Positions 1 through 5,687 of a stretch of 5,961 nt of DNA are shown here, in pieces. The notes under the pieces are model-generated. The model searched no databases and was not told the DNA's origin. It was given only the letters and a program-made list of their open reading frames with translations. This DNA is from Psychrobacter sp. (GTDB lineage Bacteria; Pseudomonadota; Gammaproteobacteria; Pseudomonadales; Moraxellaceae): NCBI GenBank assembly GCA_029264635.1, contig JARIAA010000246.1:1-5961 (forward strand). The letters are read 5' to 3'. The translations under genes and the position numbers were made by a program. Positions within the stretch are counted from its first letter, which is position 1; the number at the start of each line of letters is the position of its first letter.

Positions 1-212
1 TCAATCGTACCGACGGCCTCGCTACCACCCGTGGCAGGCATGTCAGGTTTATTACCGTATTCGCCTTTGATGGTCACAAGGTCATGATTATGAATGGACG
101 ATAAAATCGTTTTGATACGGACTTCATTATCTTTAGGCTCTGGAGTAGGGCTATCGCTGACACTAAGCACCTCAGAGGGTTTACCAAATTTATTATAAGT
201 GGCACTACGCAT
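1..212 (-). CDS. MECR-like zinc-independent MDR oxidoreductase, N-terminal part (cut by window edge)
   Basis: Only the first 70 codons are inside the window; the frame is open to base 1. The start is ATG at 210-212, preceded by AAAGGA (220-225) with a 7-base spacer. The peptide begins MRSATYNKFGKP, and about 50 of 70 residues match the next paralogue (552-1529) and about 49 of 70 the one at 1753-2730, without gaps. It covers the N-terminal GroES-like substrate domain: the IHNHDL segment (about 40-45), the GEYG segment whose Tyr52 aligns with the catalytic tyrosine of 2-enoyl-thioester reductases, and the GGSEAVG turn (about 62-68). Catalytic-zinc cysteine/histidine ligands of classical alcohol dehydrogenases are absent so far. 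Inferred role: NADPH-dependent reduction of an activated C=C bond. It is the third tandem copy and has its own upstream region with the shared block at 334-378. Whether the C-terminal half is intact cannot be seen. Confidence 0.88.
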   Translation of the reverse strand, partial: MRSATYNKFGKPSEVLSVSDSPTPEPKDNEVRIKTILSSIHNHDLVTIKGEYGNKPDMPATGGSEAVGTI

Positions 213-259
213 GGAAATTTCCTTTATTTATTTTTTAAGTGGGGGAATAAAAGTGATGG

Positions 260-265
260 ATTATA
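260..265 (-). promoter_or_regulatory. Candidate -10 box for the gene at 1-212
   Basis: A perfect TATAAT on the minus strand lies 47 bases before the ATG at 212. No good -35 hexamer sits 16-18 bases upstream, so if real it may depend on an activator. The adjoining ten-base word TCACTATAAT recurs at the end of the palindromic element at 1673-1682. Confidence 0.3.
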
Positions 266-311
266 GTGATTAATATTTTGTATGGATGAGTTCTATTGCT
301 CATACAGAGAT

Positions 312-328
312 ACTGACTCATGGTCAGT
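312..328. promoter_or_regulatory. Palindrome, candidate operator upstream of the gene at 1-212
   Basis: The 6-bp inverted arms ACTGAC and GTCAGT are separated by TCATG. The site lies about 100 bases before the ATG at 212 and about 46 bases upstream of the candidate -10 box, a position more typical of an activator than a repressor. The central GACTCATG word also occurs in the palindrome before the gene at 2828-3775. No regulator gene is in the window to pair it with. Confidence 0.35.
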
Positions 329-333
329 TATCA

Positions 334-378
334 ACCTTAACAATTTAGCCGCAGTGCTCGCAAGATTACTTTGGTTAA
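334..378 (-). promoter_or_regulatory. Shared upstream block, copy 1
   Basis: Written on the plus strand, it starts ACCTTAACAA (334-343) and ends ACTTTGGTTAA (368-378). The same two words, with one change in the first, stand at the same 34-base offset before the gene at 2828-3775. From 334 to 380 the two copies agree at about 34 of 47 positions. It is 122 bases from the start codon at 212, compared with 48-51 bases in the other two copies. The function is inferred to be promoter or operator sequence. Confidence 0.5.
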
Positions 379-414
379 AGAACGTTGTGGCTTGCTGATA
401 ATTGTAAAATGATA

Positions 415-446
415 AGCGCTTAAGGTAATGTTTTATCTTAAGTGTT
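415..446. repeat. Weak inverted repeat in the 213-551 gap
   Basis: AGCGCTTAAG (415-424) and CTTAAGTGTT (437-446) can pair over 10 positions if two G-U pairs are allowed in plus-strand RNA; minus-strand RNA would have two mismatches. There is no T-run after it and no gene that it obviously serves. It may be chance or a degenerate repeat. Confidence 0.25.
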
Positions 447-481
447 AGAGGCGAGTATATGCTAGGTTACTCAATTGATAA

Positions 482-525
482 GCAAAAAAACAACGGCGGT
501 GCTCTATAAATAAAAGACACCGCCG
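482..525 (-). terminator. Rho-independent terminator after the gene at 552-1529
   Basis: On the minus strand the perfect 8-bp GC-rich stem CGGCGGTG / CACCGCCG (arms at 518-525 and 494-501) closes a 16-base AT-rich loop. It is followed by TTG and seven T residues (483-490 region). It starts 27 bases after the TAA stop at 552-554. The loop is longer than usual, but stem and T-run are textbook. It separates the gene at 552-1529 from the paralogue at 1-212, which therefore needs its own promoter. Confidence 0.85.
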
Positions 526-551
526 CTACTTGTAATACTGATAATCAGACA

Positions 552-1529
552 TTAAGGCTTTATCAGCACCTTACCGTTTTTGCTCGATTGTAGCTTTCCA
601 TCGACCGCTTTAACGATATCAGCCAAATCAAACACCCCTTCCACAGGCAGTTTTAATTGTCCATCAACTGCTCGATCAATTAGCTCATCGATCAGACGTT
701 TTTTGTTCTCCACGCTCATCTCTTGACTGAGTTTACTACCCCAAAAGCCCTTCATAACCGCTTGTTTAAAAATCATATGGGTCGGATTGAGTACTATCGG
801 CTTGCCTGACATGGCGCCGAAGACTGCAAACGTGCCGCCGTGACCCAGTAATGATAAGACATCACCGCTGTCCTCACCGCCGACAGAATCAACAGCCGCA
901 CTGATTTTGTCGTCACCAACGATTTGTTGTACTTGCTCTTTCCAGTCCTCATCAGAGGTAGTGACATTGTTTTTGATACCAAGCGCTGTTAATTCGTCTA
1001 ACGCGTCTTTGCTGCGTACCAGATTAATAGTATGAATGCCGCGTGCTGCCGCTAACATCGCAAGCGACTTACCGACCGCGCCGTTTGCAGCATTATGAAT
1101 AATCCACTGACCACTCTCTACTTCCAAAAATTCGATCAGCATCAAGGCGCTGAGTGGCATCGCGATTAACTGCGCGGCCATCTCATCGTCTAAGCTCTCT
1201 GGGATAGGAAATATCATATCAGCTGATGCCACAAAATACTCAGCCCACGTTGCCTGCACACTGGCGGCGGCCACGCGTTGCCCAACTGTTAGATCTTTAA
1301 CTTCACTGCCAACAGCATCAATGACACCAAACGCCTCACTACCAGCAATCGCAGGCAATTTAGGTTTAAAGCCATATTGACCGCGAATGGTTAAGAGGTC
1401 GTGGTTATGAATAGAGGCGAGGATGGTTTTGACTCGCACCTCATCAGCTTTTGGCTCTGGGATAGGGCTATCGCCAAGGCTTAATACTTCAGTGGGTTTG
1501 CCAAAATAGTCATAAGTGGCGCTACGCAT
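552..1529 (-). CDS. MECR-like zinc-independent MDR oxidoreductase (325 aa)
   Basis: A complete 325-residue member of the medium-chain dehydrogenase/reductase superfamily, probably cytosolic. The start at 1529 has AAAGGA at 1536-1541 (6-base spacer), and the N-terminus aligns exactly with both paralogues. Residues about 1-115 form the GroES-like domain with IHNHDL (40-45) and GQYG; Tyr52 aligns with the proton-donating tyrosine of Etr1/MECR 2-enoyl-thioester reductases. The Rossmann domain carries NAANGAVG (146-153) for dinucleotide binding and TINLVR (167-172); Arg172 suggests preference for NADPH. KGFWGSK (260-266) resembles the GFW segment of MECR. No catalytic-zinc ligands are visible. It is about 62 % identical to the protein at 1753-2730. 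It has Ala62 where both paralogues have Gly. Known for the family: NADPH-dependent reduction of trans-2-enoyl thioesters. For this bacterial branch the true substrate (enoyl thioester, enal, enone or quinone) is unknown. It is separated from the gene before it by a palindromic element. Confidence 0.93.
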   Translation of the reverse strand: MRSATYDYFGKPTEVLSLGDSPIPEPKADEVRVKTILASIHNHDLLTIRGQYGFKPKLPAIAGSEAFGVIDAVGSEVKDLTVGQRVAAASVQATWAEYFVASADMIFPIPESLDDEMAAQLIAMPLSALMLIEFLEVESGQWIIHNAANGAVGKSLAMLAAARGIHTINLVRSKDALDELTALGIKNNVTTSDEDWKEQVQQIVGDDKISAAVDSVGGEDSGDVLSLLGHGGTFAVFGAMSGKPIVLNPTHMIFKQAVMKGFWGSKLSQEMSVENKKRLIDELIDRAVDGQLKLPVEGVFDLADIVKAVDGKLQSSKNGKVLIKP

Positions 1530-1558
1530 AGTAAATCCTTTTTTATTGGTTTAAGCGT

Positions 1559-1681
1559 TTATAGTGAGTTTAAAGCAAAGGAGGGGCCGTTTTAATCGTG
1601 TTCTGCTGGTATAAATTTTCCTCACTTGCTGTTCACTATGCTCACAGAGGCTTCGAAAAATTTATCCCAGCGTCACTATAA
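1559..1681. repeat. Palindromic intergenic element with inverted ends (MITE-like)
   Basis: The ends are a perfect 9-bp inverted pair: TTATAGTGA (1559-1567) and TCACTATAA (1673-1681). Inside lies a second, longer imperfect inverted repeat, GCTGGTATAAATTTTC (1605-1620) against GAAAAATTTATCCCAGC (1655-1671), with one extra A and one mismatch, around a 34-base centre that itself starts CCTC and ends in GAGG. No open frame is present. The outer ends could be read as TA-flanked termini, as in IS630/Tc1-type miniature elements, but a target duplication is not proven. It fills the 223-base space between two paralogous oxidoreductase genes. It resembles dispersed repeats I associate with Psychrobacter from memory, without verification. 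In RNA it could fold into a long hairpin and affect read-through to the gene at 552-1529. Confidence 0.6.
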
Positions 1682-1752
1682 TATTTTTTAATTTAGTCAA
1701 CTATCATTTTTTTTATAAAGCACAGTTGGCTGACTATAAAAATTAGTATCAA

Positions 1753-2730
1753 CTAAAGCTTTAATAAAACCTTGCCATTTTTATCTGATTGTACGTCTTT
1801 GGAGACCGCTTTGGTCACCTCAGATAAATCATAAGTGGCTGCAACAGGCAGATGAAGTTTACCACTCGTAGCACGTTCAATGAGCTCATTGATCAAACGC
1901 CGTTTGCGCTCGATAGGCATACTGGTGCTGGTTTTGGTGCCCCAAAAGCCTTTGGCAGCCGCTTCTTTAAAGATCAGCTGGCCTGAATTAAGTGCCATAG
2001 GCTGCCCTGATAGCGCACTAAATGCGACTATCGTACCGCCCGTGCCTAGCAGTGATAATAACTCACCGCTGGCTGTCCCACCGATAGAATCGATTGCACC
2101 TGTGATCGGCTGCTTGCCTGTAATCGCGCGAACTTGCTCTTGCCAGTCGTCATCGTCCGTCGATACGATATTGTCAATACCCAGATTTTCCATCTCAGCC
2201 TTAGCATCAGTACGGCGTACGACACTGATAGTATTAATACCACGATCGGCGGCAAAGAGAGCAAGGTTTTTACCGACTGCGCCATTAGCAGCATTATATA
2301 TAACCCACTCACCGTACTTAAGCTCTAAAAACTCAAGCAGCATGAGGGCGCTTAGCGGCATGGCAATGAGCTGGGCAGCCACTTCATCATCTAAGCTATC
2401 AGGAGTCGGGAAGACCAAATGCTTAGGCGCGACAAAGTAATCCGCCCACGTATTGTGTACATTGGCGACCGAAACGCGCTGTCCAACTTTTAAGCTTTTA
2501 ACCTTTTTACCAACGGCGTCGATAATGCCGACCGCCTCAGAGCCGCCGATTGCAGGCAAGCTAGGCTCATAGCCATAAGTACCGCGTATGGTCGACAAAT
2601 CATGATTGTGAATGGGCGCAAGGATAGTCTTGATACGCACCTCATTGATAGCCGGTTCGGGCATAGGGCTGTCGCCTAGACTTAACACATTAGAGGGTTC
2701 ACCAAAGTGATGATAGAGGGCGCTGCGCAT
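1753..2730 (-). CDS. MECR-like zinc-independent MDR oxidoreductase (325 aa), second complete paralogue
   Basis: This is a complete 325-residue protein that aligns without a gap to the one at 552-1529. The frame can be extended 12 codons upstream to 2766, but the ATG at 2728-2730 is preferred: it has AAGGAG at 2737-2742 with a 6-base spacer, and its MRSALYHHFG start matches the MRSATY start of both paralogues. Numbered from there: GroES-like domain with IHNHDL (40-45), GTYG with Tyr52 at the MECR catalytic position, GGSEAVG (62-68); nucleotide-binding NAANGAVG (146-153); TISVVRR (167-173) with arginines likely to hold the NADPH phosphate; KGFWGTK (260-266). No structural or catalytic zinc ligands are visible. 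It differs from its neighbour mainly around residues 86-97 and 234-250, so substrate choice may have diverged (inference). It is preceded by the shared upstream block and a good promoter, 97 bases after the gene at 2828-3775. Confidence 0.93.
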   Translation of the reverse strand: MRSALYHHFGEPSNVLSLGDSPMPEPAINEVRIKTILAPIHNHDLSTIRGTYGYEPSLPAIGGSEAVGIIDAVGKKVKSLKVGQRVSVANVHNTWADYFVAPKHLVFPTPDSLDDEVAAQLIAMPLSALMLLEFLELKYGEWVIYNAANGAVGKNLALFAADRGINTISVVRRTDAKAEMENLGIDNIVSTDDDDWQEQVRAITGKQPITGAIDSIGGTASGELLSLLGTGGTIVAFSALSGQPMALNSGQLIFKEAAAKGFWGTKTSTSMPIERKRRLINELIERATSGKLHLPVAATYDLSEVTKAVSKDVQSDKNGKVLLKL

Positions 2731-2736
2731 AATTTT

Positions 2737-2742
2737 CTCCTT
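2737..2742 (-). promoter_or_regulatory. Ribosome binding site that fixes the start at 2730
   Basis: AAGGAG on the minus strand stands 6 bases before the ATG at 2728-2730. It lies inside the longer open frame that begins at 2766, so the longer start would put the ribosome site within the coding sequence. Confidence 0.75.
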
Positions 2743-2761
2743 CATTATTATTGTTAAGATA

Positions 2762-2790
2762 TTCATAACTTATCAGAATGACTTTATCAA
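2762..2790 (-). promoter_or_regulatory. Candidate sigma-70 promoter for the gene at 1753-2730
   Basis: The -35 TTGATA (2785-2790, 5 of 6 to consensus) and -10 TATGAA (2762-2767, 4 of 6) are separated by exactly 17 bases. Initiation near 2755 would give a leader of about 25 bases containing the AAGGAG site. The -35 falls in the conserved first word of the shared upstream block. Confidence 0.45.
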
Positions 2791-2825
2791 GCTCTCTAAG
2801 TCACTCATAATCGCAGTTTGGTTAA
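2781..2825 (-). promoter_or_regulatory. Shared upstream block, copy 2
   Basis: Read on the plus strand it starts ACTTTATCAA (2781-2790) and ends AGTTTGGTTAA (2815-2825), the two words again 34 bases apart. Compared with the copy at 3823-3867 plus ten flanking bases on the promoter-proximal side, about 35 of 57 positions agree, concentrated at the ends; the middle is not conserved in place. It ends 2 bases before the stop codon of the preceding gene. Confidence 0.5.
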
Positions 2826-2827
2826 CT

Positions 2828-3775
2828 TTATGGCGACACTTTAACGATAGTTTTACCCACCGTGCGATTGGACTCTACTTGACGGTGGGCTTCTGCCAAA
2901 TCGTTAAAGGCAAAAGTCTTGAAGACGTGTGCTTTGAGCGTACCGTTTTCTAGCATTTTCTTTAAAGTTTGCATGTCATCGCCACTTGAGGTCACATTAA
3001 AAAACGAGACGTCGATATCGTGCTGTTTGGCATATTCTTTGGCTTTATCGGAGAATTCAGGGGTAGGTAGGGAGATAATAGATTTGCCCTCTTTAGTCAC
3101 TCGAAGTGACTTTTCAAGTACTTCACCACCAATGGCATCCAATACAAAGTCAAGATTGGAGACGATCTCCTCAAAGTCTTGAGTTTTATAATCGATATGC
3201 TCATCTGCGCCTAAGGACAGCACAAAGTCTCTGTTTTCAGCTGACGAGGTAGAGATGACGTACGCGCCAAGATCTTTGGCAATTTGCACCGCAAAATGAC
3301 CAACGCCACCAGAACCTGCGTGTATCAGTACTTTATCACCCGCTTTGATGCGCGGCTCTAGCACTTGCAATGCAGTCAACGCTGCAAGTGTCGTTGCACC
3401 CGCTTCATCAAAAGAGGTATTATCAGGAATTTTGGCAAGCTGCTCTGCGGGAGCTGCCACATATTGGGCGTACGCATTGCCGTGACCAGGGAAATTAAGC
3501 AGCCCAAACACTTTATCACCTTCTTTAAAGTCCGTGACCTCTTGACCAACCGCTGTGACCACGCCTGCAATGTCCCAGCCTAAAATCAGCGGTCTGTCGG
3601 TACCGTAGACTTGGTCAAGTAAATCTGGCATCTCGCGTATCTTGACATCGACAGGATTAATACTAATGGCTTTGGTTGCAATCAGTACTTCATCGGCTTT
3701 GGGCATAGGCTTATCGATCTCACTGAAGACCAGATGGTCAATACCGCCCGCTTTATAAAGTAAATAGGCTTGCAT
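2828..3775 (-). CDS. NADP-dependent quinone-oxidoreductase-like MDR protein (315 aa)
   Basis: A complete 315-residue zinc-free MDR protein, typical in length for the quinone oxidoreductase branch. The start at 3775 has AAGGAG at 3782-3787 with a 6-base spacer. The N-terminal GroES-like domain contains SINPVDVKIR (38-47), ILGWDIAGVV (64-73) and the GLLNFPGHGNAYAQYV region (91-106). The Rossmann domain has HAGSGGVGHFAVQIAK (152-167), with GSGGVG as the dinucleotide loop, then ISTSS (174-178) at the place that usually contacts the 2'-phosphate of NADPH, and LGADEHIDY (188-196). I see no cysteine in the protein, so classical catalytic or structural zinc sites are excluded. It is only distantly related to the three MECR-like neighbours, yet shares their upstream block. 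Likely role: NADPH-dependent reduction of quinones or other conjugated carbonyls; the substrate is unproven. It may start a transcription unit that continues into 1753-2730, since no terminator is visible between them. Confidence 0.92.
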   Translation of the reverse strand: MQAYLLYKAGGIDHLVFSEIDKPMPKADEVLIATKAISINPVDVKIREMPDLLDQVYGTDRPLILGWDIAGVVTAVGQEVTDFKEGDKVFGLLNFPGHGNAYAQYVAAPAEQLAKIPDNTSFDEAGATTLAALTALQVLEPRIKAGDKVLIHAGSGGVGHFAVQIAKDLGAYVISTSSAENRDFVLSLGADEHIDYKTQDFEEIVSNLDFVLDAIGGEVLEKSLRVTKEGKSIISLPTPEFSDKAKEYAKQHDIDVSFFNVTSSGDDMQTLKKMLENGTLKAHVFKTFAFNDLAEAHRQVESNRTVGKTIVKVSP

Positions 3776-3822
3776 AACGTTCTCCTTTATTATTTTAGGT
3801 ATGAAAACCGCTTATGAGAACT

Positions 3823-3867
3823 ACCTTATCAATTCGGTCTCATGAGTCGCAAGCTCACTTTGGTTAA
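3823..3867 (-). promoter_or_regulatory. Shared upstream block, copy 3
   Basis: Plus-strand words ACCTTATCAA (3823-3832) and ACTTTGGTTAA (3857-3867), 34 bases apart as in the other copies; the block is 48 bases from the ATG at 3775. The word CGCAAG (3848-3853) is shared in place with copy 1 (359-364). Although TTGATA (3827-3832) is a good -35, no fitting -10 lies 17 bases further down, so exact promoter use is unclear. Confidence 0.5.
3837..3848. promoter_or_regulatory. Palindrome inside the shared block, candidate operator
   Basis: GTCTCATGAGTC is a 12-base dyad with a perfect 8-base core CTCATGAG and one mismatched pair. Its complement shares GACTCATG with the palindrome at 312-328. It sits about 62-73 bases before the ATG at 3775. 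The protein that would bind it is unknown. Confidence 0.3.
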
Positions 3868-3897
3868 GTCATGTTGTCGTTTAAGTGATGTTGGTAA

Positions 3898-4539
3898 TTA
3901 ATTTGATGAATCGTCTTTATTGATTTGTATTTCTTTGACTTTAGTATGCTCAGCGTTTATCACTTTAAACTTGCTATCGACCATCGCCGTCAATAATGGC
4001 GCGCCTTTATCATTGACCCGAAAAAGTCCATATTCTGCCGCTTCAAAAACATCGGCATGACCTTCTTGAAAGAAAAAGGCATTGGTCGCAAGCTTCATCA
4101 CATTATGACGAATACGATAATAGATGGCCATCTCATTAGCTGCTAAATTGTCAGGCTTGGTGTTGGCTAAACGTACGAATTGTCCAACGTTGTTTTCATC
4201 TCGTGCCACTATGACGTAACCCTCTTCATTGTTAGCAGAGCTACTAGATTCTTGGTTTAAAGCGGCAAATACGTCATTTTCCAAAGCATAGCTAAGCGCC
4301 ATATAATCACCTTGCATAAAGCTGCGCGGGTCAACGGGTGCAAGGGCTAACAATACAGTGTCGCCAGTAGCAAGATGGGTTTCGTATTTTGCGACGTTGA
4401 TGGTCATTACCACTAGGATAATGATCAGCCCAAGTAGAGCAAACGTAATTTTGAATAGGCGCTTTTGCCACCAAGGTAGGGTTGTTGCTGATGTTTTTTG
4501 CTGCACTAATTTATCATTTATATCACTCATGTCAGTCAT
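3898..4539 (-). CDS. GDYXXLXY domain membrane-anchored protein (213 aa)
   Basis: The GDYXXLXY family signature is explicit: PVDPRSFMQGDYMALSY at 68-84. A single hydrophobic segment (about 29-49) follows a short charged N-terminus (LPWWQKR at 21-27), predicting an inner-membrane anchor with the rest outside the cytoplasm. The conserved C-terminal part FFFQEGHADVFEAAEYG (155-171) is followed by a strand-rich tail. The start codon overlaps the stop of the DUF4401 gene by four bases (ATGA type, 4536-4539), with AGGAG at 4548-4552 and an 8-base spacer, so translation is probably coupled; an alternative ATG three codons in is possible. The family commonly sits beside DUF4401 and DUF2157 membrane proteins, as here, suggesting one complex or process. 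The biochemical role is not established. Confidence 0.92.
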   Translation of the reverse strand: MTDMSDINDKLVQQKTSATTLPWWQKRLFKITFALLGLIIILVVMTINVAKYETHLATGDTVLLALAPVDPRSFMQGDYMALSYALENDVFAALNQESSSSANNEEGYVIVARDENNVGQFVRLANTKPDNLAANEMAIYYRIRHNVMKLATNAFFFQEGHADVFEAAEYGLFRVNDKGAPLLTAMVDSKFKVINAEHTKVKEIQINKDDSSN

Positions 4540-5687
4540 AATCGGTGCTCCTGATTATCGCCAGCGTTAGTGTTCGTCAGTTTTTTATCAACAAAATCAT
4601 TAGCAAAATAACGCTTAATGAGCAACCAATGTATGAGTAGCAAACCAATACCACTAATCAGCATCGACACAGACTTGACTAATAAAGAGGTATCAAGCTG
4701 ATAGTAATACCAAAACACATAGCTGACTAAAGCAAAGATACCGAAACCTAACAGTATGCGCTGACTATTGGCGAAAGCGATGACGATAATAAGGCTAGTC
4801 GATAGCAGTCCTGACACATAGATCGACATGATACCCATTGCCGCAGTTGCAAACATGACGATCAAACCTACAGCCGATAGCAGTTTGACTTGATAGCGTT
4901 TTAAAATTAAGAAAGCGGCGTACAGGCTGACAAAGGTTAGTAGACTTTGTGCAAGGATGTAATCATAGATAAACACGTAGCTGACAAAATCACGACTGTA
5001 TTCGAATTTGACAATATACAAGGAGACGATAACGAGCAAAACTGCGCTGGCACTTGTCAGGGCTTGACTAAGATTCAGGGCTGACAAGTGCCATGTGGCA
5101 GGCAAGCGTTGGATTACCCCATAGCGTTGCACATTTGCCATCGTCATTATGAGAGCCAAAAACCCCAAACTGATCTCGGGTATTTGGTAATAATTAAACA
5201 AATAGATAGCGCAGGCGAGCGCTATGATAGTGCTCAACAGTCGATACACCATATTAGGCATAACCATAGTCATCAGTACTTGAAAAAGTAACCATAACCA
5301 AGTATCAAGCGGCGTCTTTAACTCACTAGCGAAGATTGAAAACGCGACATATAACTGCCCTGCCGCGCTCATGGTAAAGGCCAAACTGTTCCAAAACGTA
5401 CTACGGCGCTTGTGCTCATTTTTAAATAAAAACCAGCAAATAGCGCTGAGTATCGCGCCCATTATTAATTGCAAGCTAACATGTTCAAAAATATCTGCTT
5501 CAAATAATAATAAAGACAAAAACCCGACAAAAAACATACTGGCTAAAATACCTGTAAACCCAAAGAATACGCTGATAAACCAAGGAGTGTGTTCTTCAGG
5601 TCTAATATTTTCGTTTGAGGCCTTATCATCAAGCAAACCCAAAATTTTTAGCTTAGCAAGCGTCTGAGCGTAATTATCATCATTCAT
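4536..5687 (-). CDS. DUF4401-type polytopic inner-membrane protein (383 aa)
   Basis: This is a strongly hydrophobic protein with roughly 10-11 predicted membrane segments (for example about 38-62, 71-90, 102-121, 127-147, 151-167, 205-226, 240-262, 268-288, 309-328 and 334-357). The last part matches the DUF4401 pattern as I know it: AFANSQRILLGFG (304-316), WYYYQLDTSLLVKS (326-339), then a final hydrophobic GIGLLLIHWLL stretch (346-356). The GQLYVAFSIF segment (110-119) also fits. The frame can be extended to 5723, but the ATG at 5685-5687 is chosen because AAAGGG (5695-5700) precedes it by 7 bases and it gives the usual short polar N-terminus (MNDDNYAQTLAKL). It overlaps the upstream gene by 8 bases and the downstream gene by 4. 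No catalytic motif is recognised and the function is unknown. Confidence 0.88.
   Translation of the reverse strand: MNDDNYAQTLAKLKILGLLDDKASNENIRPEEHTPWFISVFFGFTGILASMFFVGFLSLLLFEADIFEHVSLQLIMGAILSAICWFLFKNEHKRRSTFWNSLAFTMSAAGQLYVAFSIFASELKTPLDTWLWLLFQVLMTMVMPNMVYRLLSTIIALACAIYLFNYYQIPEISLGFLALIMTMANVQRYGVIQRLPATWHLSALNLSQALTSASAVLLVIVSLYIVKFEYSRDFVSYVFIYDYILAQSLLTFVSLYAAFLILKRYQVKLLSAVGLIVMFATAAMGIMSIYVSGLLSTSLIIVIAFANSQRILLGFGIFALVSYVFWYYYQLDTSLLVKSVSMLISGIGLLLIHWLLIKRYFANDFVDKKLTNTNAGDNQEHRL

Noticed and set aside
1675..1700. Possible promoter TTGACT / TATAGT on the minus strand before the gene at 552-1529
   Set aside because: The spacing is only 14 bases, too short for an ordinary sigma-70 promoter, so it was not annotated.
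1693..1736. Dyad TAGTCAACT with AGTTG-GCTG-ACTA as a terminator for the gene at 1753-2730
   Set aside because: The stem carries a four-base bulge and is not followed by a T-run on the minus strand.
1880..2440. A 186-codon open frame on the plus strand
   Set aside because: It lies wholly opposite the well-supported oxidoreductase at 1753-2730, has no recognisable domain and no convincing ribosome site; it is an antisense shadow.
2731..2766. Longer N-terminus (start at 2766) for the oxidoreductase ending at 1753
   Set aside because: The paralogues start at the equivalent of 2730, and the AAGGAG site lies inside the extension.
2919..3182. Plus-strand open frames opposite the gene at 2828-3775 (also 3365-3583)
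   Set aside because: Fully antisense to a conserved enzyme gene, with no domain or start signal.
552..3775. Classical zinc alcohol dehydrogenase activity
   Set aside because: The cysteine/histidine zinc ligands and the structural four-cysteine lobe are absent from all three complete proteins.
3776..3897. Terminator after the GDYXXLXY gene
   Set aside because: No GC-rich hairpin followed by T residues was found; read-through into the oxidoreductase cluster cannot be excluded.
5088..5667. Plus-strand open frames opposite the DUF4401 gene
   Set aside because: The low-complexity translations mirror the membrane-protein codons; no homology signal was recognised.
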